A stretch of DNA of 11,988 bases from JAJZCD01 sp964570005 (GTDB lineage: Bacteria > Patescibacteriota > Saccharimonadia > Saccharimonadales > UBA4665): NCBI GenBank assembly GCA_964570005.1, contig CAZMWE010000036.1:1-11988 (forward strand). The letters run 5' to 3'. The stretch's first letter is position 1. Each line of letters begins with the position of its first letter. The notes beneath the pieces were generated by a model. The model was not told where the DNA came from, did not search any database, and was given only the letters and a program-made list of their open reading frames with translations. This document shows positions 1-5,185 of the stretch, piece after piece. The position numbers and the translations under genes were made by a program.

Positions 1-52
1 CAAACCTTTGCGAGTCACACTGGTAGAACCAGTGGATTACCTTATGGGGTAT

Positions 53-1687
53 TTACACTAGTCTGGTAGCTATACTAAGTTGACCAATCAACTGATCAAT
101 TGTCCTTTGCCGCCCTTGCTTGTGCGTTATGTCCGTGCTTGGCACCCATTGGCCAGTACGGGCGGCTAAGCGCAAGTTGAGTTCGCAGCACAGCCAACAA
201 TAGTAGGCAAATAAGCTACCTGTATCAAGCTGACGTCGTATGAGTTCATATCGGCGACGTAATCTTTTGCTATCTATAAAACCCAGTCCCTCAGTTAGGG
301 AGCCCTGAGAGAGGGTTTCGATTAGTTGCGCGAAATGCGGTGAGAGCATGCAGGCATTAAAAAAGTTATTAAAACTTTCGCCGGGACCCTCGTATAAGTC
401 ATGGGGGTAATGATGTGATGCTGCGTATATGCGCAGCATCCTTTTCTGGTGGCGAAATTGTATTGGCAGTGCCTGACAAAAGTTAAAGAGCCTCAGGTCG
501 TAGAAGGGACTGACAGGCCAAATATCTCGCTCAATGTATGAGTTGGAGTGTCCAATATTAGCGGCAACAACATTGACGCTGAGGAGGTTACGCATAGGAT
601 GATTTGCCGGGGGAGCATAACAGCGGTGAGACCAAAAATCTTGGCGTTGTGCAGGCGAGTGAAGTTGCCTTTTGGCGTGAGGCGATACATTGTGTTCAAA
701 AAGCTCGTCGCCTCCCCCGCCTGTTATAGCAACGGATATGCCTGCCGCCTGGAAGTGCTCAGCAATACGTACGGTTGAGGCCTCGTAGAGTCCGTGCATG
801 GGATGAAATGAGTGCCTCAACGTCCCCTCCTCCTCTACTTGTACTAGTGGGTGATCCTGCTGTGACCCGAGGGTCGTACGAAAGGTGGGTATGGCGGCGG
901 CAACCTCGATAGCGTTAAGTTTCGAAAGTTGTGGCTGGCGATCAGGATCCGGTAAGATTTTAGTCGCGGCAATGCGTGGTAGCGAATGCCGCCGTGCGGC
1001 GAGAAAAAGCGGTAATATGGCCGAGTCAAGGCCGCCGCTTATCTCAAAACCTACGGTTGCGTCTCGCAGTCGTGTCTCGGTGAAACGGTCAAGTGCTTCA
1101 TCAAGGATATGCGGGAACAAGTATGGGTCGGTGGCGGCAAGCTGGTCGTTGTACTGCCAAGGCCTTTGTGATGCCTCTGTTTTGATCATAATACCGTATT
1201 GAACGGACAGCATCTCACGCTCGCCCAATACGCCTACCTCATTCCAGAGCACATCATGTGTCGTATGTATTCCCCGTAGAGTCTTCCGTAACGCTTCGGG
1301 GTTGAGTGTCAAAGAAGGAAGTGCTTCCATTACGGCATCATAAGCGTTGCTGGCAACGAAAATTCCCTCAGAGAAGCCGTAAAAGAGTGGTAGCGTGCAG
1401 TACAAGTCGCGCTTTATATATAGACCATCGCGTTCGTCATAGGTTACACGTAAGAACTCATCCCCTGCCGATGGTTTGTCTGGCCCGTATCCGCACACGA
1501 CATGGCTACGGTCGGTTTGGGAATATGTCCTGGGATATGCCGCCCGTTGTCGTAACTTAAGGCGAAAATGCTCAGAAGCTATGTAATAGTAGCCATTCTC
1601 GCTGCGGGCCTCCTTAACGAGCTCATACATAGAGAGTGGATGCGCGGTGTCATAGTGTAAAAAAAAGAATGGTGATTTGGTGCTCAC
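53..1687 (-). CDS. Asparagine-synthetase-like ATP-dependent amide ligase (lasso-cyclase-like architecture)
   Basis: The 544-residue protein has the two-domain layout of asparagine synthetase B. Residues about 75-165 resemble a decayed Ntn glutaminase fold (RDLYCTLPLFYG at 93-104, FVASNAYDAV at 110-119). The N-terminus starts MSTK and lacks the catalytic Cys2 of glutamine-dependent enzymes. Residues about 190-510 form the synthetase domain: the PP-loop SGGLDS at 217-222, a second nucleotide-site motif GGGGDE at 323-328, SPFYDLRLFNFCQALP at 393-408 and KRMLRIYAA at 415-423. The ATP-adenylating half therefore looks intact. Family members without the Cys include lasso-peptide cyclases and beta-lactam synthetases, which adenylate a carboxylate and close an amide. 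The start is GTG; an in-frame stop lies just upstream and no clear Shine-Dalgarno site is seen. The gene begins 19 bases after the small acidic gene, so it is probably co-transcribed and perhaps translationally coupled to it. Inference: it modifies that peptide. It could also be an ordinary amidotransferase for a sugar or lipid. Confidence 0.85.
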   Translation of the reverse strand: MSTKSPFFFLHYDTAHPLSMYELVKEARSENGYYYIASEHFRLKLRQRAAYPRTYSQTDRSHVVCGYGPDKPSAGDEFLRVTYDERDGLYIKRDLYCTLPLFYGFSEGIFVASNAYDAVMEALPSLTLNPEALRKTLRGIHTTHDVLWNEVGVLGEREMLSVQYGIMIKTEASQRPWQYNDQLAATDPYLFPHILDEALDRFTETRLRDATVGFEISGGLDSAILPLFLAARRHSLPRIAATKILPDPDRQPQLSKLNAIEVAAAIPTFRTTLGSQQDHPLVQVEEEGTLRHSFHPMHGLYEASTVRIAEHFQAAGISVAITGGGGDELFEHNVSPHAKRQLHSPAQRQDFWSHRCYAPPANHPMRNLLSVNVVAANIGHSNSYIERDIWPVSPFYDLRLFNFCQALPIQFRHQKRMLRIYAASHHYPHDLYEGPGESFNNFFNACMLSPHFAQLIETLSQGSLTEGLGFIDSKRLRRRYELIRRQLDTGSLFAYYCWLCCELNLRLAARTGQWVPSTDITHKQGRQRTIDQLIGQLSIATRLV

Positions 1688-1706
1688 GTATTGTTGCAGC
1701 CCAGGG

Positions 1707-1940
1707 CTAGCTTTTTAATGTAGGAAACAGATCATCGCCACTGCCATTATGCTTATTCTCCCGCTCGGTACGCATTGCGTCCAGCTCTACCGCGGGGCGT
1801 TCCAGTTCTTCTGCTATCTCCCTCATCAGCACCTCAATGTCCAGTTCTTCCGTCGGGGCTTCTACGCTTATGAGCTCAGTCGGCTGAGGATAAAAGTCCG
1901 TACTGATCATACGGGAATCAAGTAACTCAACATTACTCAT
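1707..1940 (-). CDS. Small acidic protein, candidate peptide substrate of the adjacent amide ligase
   Basis: This is a 77-residue protein that I do not recognise. It has 19 Asp/Glu residues. Residues 17-23 read YPQPTEL, close to but not matching the lasso leader motif YxxPxL. Residues about 30-48 would form an acidic amphipathic helix, and the tail 65-77 (NGSGDDLFPTLKS) looks flexible. No signal peptide, Cys or double-Gly cleavage site is present, and no lasso core (Gly1 with Asp/Glu at 7-9) can be picked out. Expression evidence is good: an ATG start, an AGGAG Shine-Dalgarno box 11 bases upstream, and a TTGATA-17-TATAAT promoter just before it. It is the first gene of a likely two-gene operon with the asparagine-synthetase-like enzyme. 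Inference: a modified-peptide precursor or a carrier/adaptor peptide for that enzyme. A chance pairing with an unrelated small protein remains possible. Confidence 0.65.
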   Translation of the reverse strand: MSNVELLDSRMISTDFYPQPTELISVEAPTEELDIEVLMREIAEELERPAVELDAMRTERENKHNGSGDDLFPTLKS

Positions 1941-1962
1941 AAGGATAGAGTCTCCTGCGTAA

Positions 1963-1991
1963 ATTATATTTCCTTATTGTACGCTTATCAA
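1963..1991 (-). promoter_or_regulatory. Sigma70-type promoter of the small-peptide/ligase operon
   Basis: On the minus strand, TTGATA (1986-1991) and TATAAT (1963-1968) are separated by exactly 17 bases. This is one mismatch from consensus. Transcription would start near 1956, giving a leader of about 16 bases that contains the AGGAG ribosome site. A perfect 10-base palindrome, ATCAATTGAT (1987-1996), overlaps the -35 box and could be an operator, although a palindrome of this length may be chance. Confidence 0.65.
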
Positions 1992-1996
1992 TTGAT

Positions 1997-2298
1997 GAGG
2001 CAACTTGTTTCAAGGTCCGAATTAGACCCAGAATGCTGTAAGCCCTGCTTTGCCCAGCTTATAGCATTGAGGTGTGTATATTGCATGGGAGTATGACTAC
2101 TTCTTTGCAGAGCGTGCCCCTCGTACGTTGTTCCGATAATCTCTCTCCATCGAGCCGCCTCGGCCTTCAGCTGGTGTAAACTTTTCTGCACACGGATCAC
2201 CACGTATGAAATAACAGAGGTAGTCGTACGGTACGCTGCGGTATCTCCGCTTATTTATTCCTGGGTTTACATCTGTTAATCAGGTTCGACCCCACTAG
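1997..2298. other. Spacer without a supported gene
   Basis: I see no convincing gene here. A minus-strand open frame (1988-2203 from a GTG, open back to about 2254) gives a plausible-looking helix, RVQKSLHQLKAEAARW, but has no recognisable domain. Its end overlaps the promoter of the small acidic gene. It may be a gene remnant. A weak GCGG/CCGC hairpin followed by a T-rich run lies near 2238-2260. Confidence 0.4.
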
Positions 2299-3063
2299 GC
2301 TCTAATCCAACAGCAGTTCCCCGAGCGTAAGCTCGTGGGAAGTTTAATGGCGGCTTTGCCGTATATCGCAGAAGATACCATCATCGTTCTGGATAAGTCA
2401 GAGGAAATGGTTAGGTACATGCAGCTATATGTGAACGCGCTCAGGCATACGTCAAACCTTCAGGGCTGGAGAGTTTATACGGGACTTGACGTATCTCTCG
2501 CAGACGGCTTCAATTTGGCGGTCATGAGGCGACTAAATGTCCAAGAACAAGAATGAACCGCAAGTGGTTACGGGCACCCCGCATACCATCCCAACCTGAG
2601 AGCAGAAGCGGGTTGACTCGCTAGGCAAAAGGCGATCATCCCCTGGCTCGGCGACATCGCAAGCTTGCAAGATATGCAAAGGCTGGGAGATGTGCTCCGA
2701 GCGCATGATGTCCATGTTACATTTCTTAACCTGAGTAATGTACTCTCAGGTGACACAACGTTCAATGACGCGAGTGGGTACGCTTCAGTTCTTGGGAGTT
2801 TACCCGTCGTTGGCAATGTACTAATCATAACTACCTCGACAGATAAAGAGCCGGGTTCTGCTGATGTATGTGGTCATGGAGAAATCGTAGAAGCAACCGG
2901 TCCATTCCTCGGGTTGCATAATCTGGCAGAATACGGCGGCATAACCAGGCATAGACAAGAGGGGTGTGTGACTAAGCGGCAGTACGCACATCCGGACGAT
3001 CGTGAAGTCCTCGCATCACTTGAGTGGTCAATCTCAAGTCACGCGTTATTTTTTGAAATGTAA
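2299..3063 (+). pseudogene. Rossmann-like gene interrupted by two UGA codons
   Basis: One plus-strand frame runs from 2299 to 3063 (255 codons including the terminal TAA) and is broken only by TGA at 2554-2556 and 2614-2616. The pieces read like one globular protein. IIVLDKSEEMV would be a beta strand ending in an acidic residue, followed by IIPWLGDI, VTFLNLSNVL and NVLIITTS, each a hydrophobic strand in the order expected of a class I SAM-methyltransferase-like Rossmann fold. The glycine-rich motif I is absent, so the 5' end is probably lost too; the frame is closed by a TAG at 2296. The possible GTG start at 2335 has no good ribosome site. Strand-pattern assignment is inference, and the family is not identified. 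Alternatives are UGA recoding or two sequencing errors, but neighbouring genes end normally at UGA. Confidence 0.5.
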
Positions 3064-3099
3064 GCCCGTATTCTTGAAGACAGTTTAGATTCCCCTCCC

Positions 3100-3243
3100 C
3101 GCTGAGACGTTCTTGACCGGATGTATCCCCTCAGCGTGTCGCATCACTCATTGATTTCAGATAAGATATGGTTCCTCTGGCCCGGTCAAAGCTCATAGCG
3201 TAAAGGTTTTTGCCTCCGTAAAAATGCTTACGGTGAGCTTGAC
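3100..3243. repeat. Cluster of inverted repeats upstream of the membrane-protein promoter
   Basis: Several inverted repeats interlock in this spacer: CGCTGAG (3100-3106) with CTCAGCG (3130-3136); TTGACCGG (3113-3120) with CCGGTCAA (3182-3189); GTCA-A-AGCTCA (3185-3195) with TGAGCTTGAC (3234-3243), one bulge; and, inside the last, CCGTAA (3216-3221) with TTACGG (3228-3233). The third stem includes most of the -35 box of the downstream promoter. They cannot all form at once. Single repeats of this size occur by chance, so only the density is notable. No protein-coding frame is supported between 3064 and 3329. Confidence 0.4.
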
Positions 3244-3267
3244 AAATTGATATATTACTTATATTAT
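3239..3267 (+). promoter_or_regulatory. Sigma70-type promoter for the 158-residue membrane protein
   Basis: TTGACA (3239-3244, a perfect -35) and TATTAT (3262-3267, one mismatch) are separated by 17 bases in an AT-rich stretch. Transcription would start near 3274, inside the first arm of the leader hairpin, about 56 bases before the GTG start codon. Confidence 0.7.
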
Positions 3268-3271
3268 ATTA

Positions 3272-3329
3272 GTGTCCTGATTTAAGGACACAGGCCAAGG
3301 GGGAACCCTTAGAAAGCCCTGGAGGGGCT
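3272..3329 (+). promoter_or_regulatory. Three-hairpin mRNA leader
   Basis: Three short hairpins fill the space between the predicted transcription start and the start codon: GTGTCCT/AGGACAC (3272-3278 with 3285-3291, loop 6), AAGGG/CCCTT (3297-3301 with 3306-3310, loop 4) and AGCCC/GGGCT (3315-3319 with 3325-3329, loop 5). The only Shine-Dalgarno-like run, GGAGG (3321-3325), lies in the loop and first base of the last stem, directly before the GTG. Folding would thus restrict ribosome access. The first repeat could instead be a DNA operator at the start site. No known riboswitch is recognised. Confidence 0.4.
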
Positions 3330-3806
3330 GTGGAAGTCATCGGAAGAGCAGTTGTCGCAACAGTCGCCATCGTCTTCGGCGCACTGGTCTATATGACAGG
3401 GGCGTTGCTGCCTGTCTTCAGCCATGAGATGACCGTGGTCGCAGGTATTTTGTGGCTCACCGGCATCGGCATCGGCGCCTTCTTCGCCACTAACGGCGAT
3501 AATGACGCGAAGATTAAGCTTACCATCATCGTGGTCGGCGGCACCGCACTGGTCTATATGACAGGCGTCCTCGCCATCATCTTTAGTGGCATCGTCCTGG
3601 CGGTGGCCCTCGGCTTCATATGGCTGATCCTGATACCAACGGTGGGGATCGCTATCACGATAGTGATCCTGTCACATGCCCCAACGCTGTTCAGCGTTGC
3701 CGGAAGCGCGCTGGTGCTTCGCCACAAGGCGAATGGCGCCACCGTCCAAGGCCAGCTCTCTCCGGCGGAGGCGGATGACAGCCGACCGGATCACCATCTG
3801 TGGTAG
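3330..3806 (+). CDS. Membrane protein with internally duplicated halves, function unknown
   Basis: This 158-residue protein is strongly hydrophobic up to about residue 130, with roughly four membrane segments (about 7-30, 34-53, 64-86, 88-114), then a polar C-terminal tail (131-158, ending DDSRPDHHLW). ALVYMTG occurs at residues 18-24 and again at 73-79, and the two halves align over about 50 residues, so it looks like a tandem duplication of a two-helix unit. GC-rich codon ends support true coding. The start is GTG with GGAGG 4 bases upstream, inside a leader hairpin; a later ATG (codon 22) would cut into the first helix. It is the first gene behind a near-consensus promoter, and a hammerhead ribozyme lies 150 bases beyond its stop. 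I do not recognise a family, and no substrate or role can be assigned. Confidence 0.7.
   Translation: MEVIGRAVVATVAIVFGALVYMTGALLPVFSHEMTVVAGILWLTGIGIGAFFATNGDNDAKIKLTIIVVGGTALVYMTGVLAIIFSGIVLAVALGFIWLILIPTVGIAITIVILSHAPTLFSVAGSALVLRHKANGATVQGQLSPAEADDSRPDHHLW
3546..3565 (+). repeat. Second copy of a 20-base intragenic direct repeat
   Basis: Bases 3381-3400 and 3546-3565 are identical over 20 positions, 165 bases (55 codons) apart in the same frame. They encode ALVYMTG in both halves of the membrane protein. Exact DNA identity across diverged halves suggests recent duplication or gene conversion. Confidence 0.8.
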
Positions 3807-3893
3807 CCTGCTGGCCTATATACGTGCGACCTGGGTGCGGTCAAGATTGTCCCTCACGGGCTTTCACCAGGCATTGCGGTTTCGAGGTAGTTG

Positions 3894-3953
3894 TCGAGAT
3901 AATAGATGCAAGTTACGAACTTGTTCCCCATCTATATACTCCAACAATCTCGA
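3894..3953 (+). ncRNA. Nested hairpin immediately upstream of the hammerhead
   Basis: Three perfectly paired segments stack in order: TCGAGAT (3894-3900) with ATCTCGA (3947-3953); ATAGATG (3902-3908) with CATCTAT (3929-3935); and CAAGTT (3909-3914) with AACTTG (3918-3923), closed by an ACG triloop. Twenty base pairs in a 60-base span, in nested order, is hard to get by chance. It ends six bases before the ribozyme's stem III. No T-tract follows, so it is not a standard terminator. It may cap or protect the 3' end of the 5' cleavage product. Confidence 0.55.
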
Positions 3954-3959
3954 ACGCCG

Positions 3960-4012
3960 CGCTTAATATGAGTGTGCGCTCATACTGATGAGTCCAAAAG
4001 GACGAATAAGCG
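3960..4012 (+). ncRNA. Type III hammerhead ribozyme
   Basis: All parts of a hammerhead are present in order. Stem III is CGCTTA (3960-3965) with TAAGCG (4007-4012). The base at the cleavage site (H17) is A3966. Stem I is TATGAG (3967-3972) with CTCATA (3979-3984), loop TGTGCG. The first core box CTGATGA is 3985-3991. Stem II is GTCC (3992-3995) with GGAC (4000-4003), loop AAAA. The second core box GAA is 4004-4006. Stem III is the open one, which makes it type III; predicted self-cleavage is between 3966 and 3967. The odd point is position 15.1-16.1, which is U-A instead of the conserved A-U; pairing is kept but the cleavage triplet is UAA, not NUH, which may slow or abolish cleavage. It lies between the membrane-protein gene and the sulfotransferase gene, on their strand, so it could cut a read-through transcript into two. 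Confidence 0.85.
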
Positions 4013-4049
4013 AGAGATGAGCTGTGAGTTTATTATATGTTGAAATCAT

Positions 4050-4108
4050 GACAGATGAGTGTCTGTCTGAGTGCCTCTTTGCACCTCATAATTTTCACTA
4101 AAAGTGAA
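4050..4108 (+). ncRNA. Three consecutive hairpins downstream of the hammerhead
   Basis: GACAGA/TCTGTC (4050-4055 with 4062-4067), TGAG-TGC/GCA-C-CTCA (4068-4074 with 4081-4088, one bulged C) and TTCACT/AGTGAA (4094-4099 with 4103-4108) follow each other with almost no spacing. They would form the 5' part of the RNA left after cleavage. No coding frame or T-tract accompanies them. Each alone could be chance; together with the ribozyme they suggest a structured RNA. Confidence 0.4.
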
Positions 4109-4186
4109 GATTTGCTGAACTCATTTTAGGAAGCAGTACCAAGGGCGGTTTTGCCAGGTCTCAAGCCAAAATTGTCCCGTTTCGTG

Positions 4187-4192
4187 TATAGT
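4187..4192 (+). promoter_or_regulatory. Possible -10 box for the sulfotransferase gene
   Basis: TATAGT matches the -10 consensus at five of six bases and would start transcripts near 4199. No good -35 is seen at the right spacing. If used, it places the upstream TTG/ATG codons at 4192-4197 before or at the RNA start, which favours the ATG at 4237 as the true start codon. Confidence 0.3.
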
Positions 4193-4236
4193 TGATGTCA
4201 AATGGTAGGCGGCTATATGTCTCCGGGATTTTGAGA

Positions 4237-5172
4237 ATGAGCGAGGAAAAACTAAATGTGGTGTTTGTGGGCGGCTATGGGCGTAGCGGCAGCACCATCA
4301 TTGACCTGCTACTGAACCGCGTGCCGGGCGTGATCGCCGTAGGTGAGTTTCGCCATCTGTTCGGCCGGGCGCTCACCGACAATGAGCTGTGTAGCTGCGG
4401 GGAAAAATTCCAGGGCTGCCCTTTCTGGAAAAAAGTCATCAAGGAGGCGTTCCCCAATGGTTACGATGCGGTGGCCATCCAGCGGGCAGTCAAACGGTTT
4501 AACCGGCTGGCCATGCTGCCGAAAATCCGTCGTGAGGATCATCTGAACGCCGAAGATGTAGCCGATGCCAAGCTGTACCGGGAGGCGTTTGTGGCCGCCT
4601 ATCGTGCGGTGGCTAAGGTTTCCGGTGCCGAAGTGGTGGTCGATTCTACCAAATATCCGGTGCACGGCTGGTTCTTATCCACGATGCCTGAGATCGACCT
4701 GAAAGTTATGCTGCTGGTGCGTGACCCGCGGGCCGTAGCGTATTCGTGGCAGCGCAAACGCTTGCGGCCGGAAATCTGGTGGGAGGACCGCGAAATGCCG
4801 CGCTACTCGCTGGCTCGCAGCGGTTTGGCGTGGGACGTATCAAACCGGTTGACTGCCGGGCTGGAACCTTTTGCGACCGATTACCGGGTGCAGCGGTACG
4901 AGGATTTTATTGCCAACCCGGCGGCTGAGCTTGCTGATATCGCGTCGTTTGCGCTCGGCAAGCCGGTCGAGCTGCCTGCTGGTTTATTCGACCGACAACC
5001 GCACGTGCTGCACACTATAGCTGGCAATCCGGTGCGTATCGGCAGCGAGCGCGTCAAGGTCAAAGAAGATAACGAATGGAAAAAAATGCCCACGGTCGGC
5101 CGGCTGCTGGTGAGCGGCCTGTGCGCGCCGCAGATGGCCCGCTACGAGTACCCTCTCGTCAGTACTGATTAG
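4237..5172 (+). CDS. PAPS-dependent sulfotransferase
   Basis: Counting from the ATG at 4237 the protein has 311 residues. It transfers sulfate from PAPS to an acceptor hydroxyl or amine. The 5'-phosphosulfate-binding loop is GGYGRSGST at 12-20, just after the first beta strand (NVVFV). DSTKYP at 136-141 and LVRDPRAVAYSW at 160-171 form the 3'-phosphate-binding region. A Cys cluster, CSCG...CPFW (C52, C54, C61), is common in this bacterial sulfotransferase group. YRVQRYEDFIANP in the C-terminal part is also typical. No signal peptide is present, so it should be cytosolic. The start was chosen because the upstream extension (from 4192) is not typical of the fold and would precede the likely transcript start. 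Its donor could come from the PAPS synthetase at 7365-9095, and the glycosyltransferase next door hints at a sugar or glycolipid acceptor. The acceptor itself cannot be read from the sequence. Confidence 0.88.
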   Translation: MSEEKLNVVFVGGYGRSGSTIIDLLLNRVPGVIAVGEFRHLFGRALTDNELCSCGEKFQGCPFWKKVIKEAFPNGYDAVAIQRAVKRFNRLAMLPKIRREDHLNAEDVADAKLYREAFVAAYRAVAKVSGAEVVVDSTKYPVHGWFLSTMPEIDLKVMLLVRDPRAVAYSWQRKRLRPEIWWEDREMPRYSLARSGLAWDVSNRLTAGLEPFATDYRVQRYEDFIANPAAELADIASFALGKPVELPAGLFDRQPHVLHTIAGNPVRIGSERVKVKEDNEWKKMPTVGRLLVSGLCAPQMARYEYPLVSTD

Positions 5173-5185
5173 TGACCCCGTCAGG

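Noticed and set aside
1988..2203. Minus-strand 71-residue reading frame as a gene, for example a lasso B protein
   Set aside because: No Cys-His-Asp protease or RRE-like pattern, a GTG start without a ribosome site, and its end overlaps a strong promoter. Kept only as a possible remnant.
2279..2313. A GGTTCGACC run followed by a CCA, resembling a tRNA T-arm and 3' end
   Set aside because: The five-base T-stem does not pair beyond two bases, CCA is not at the right position, and no matching acceptor strand lies upstream.
3190..3239. Folded repeat as an integron attC site
   Set aside because: The RYYYAAC and GTTRRRY core sites are missing and no integrase gene is present.
3676..3988. Plus-strand frames overlapping the end of the membrane-protein gene and the spacer
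   Set aside because: They are out-of-frame shadows that run into the ribozyme region, with no domain or ribosome site.
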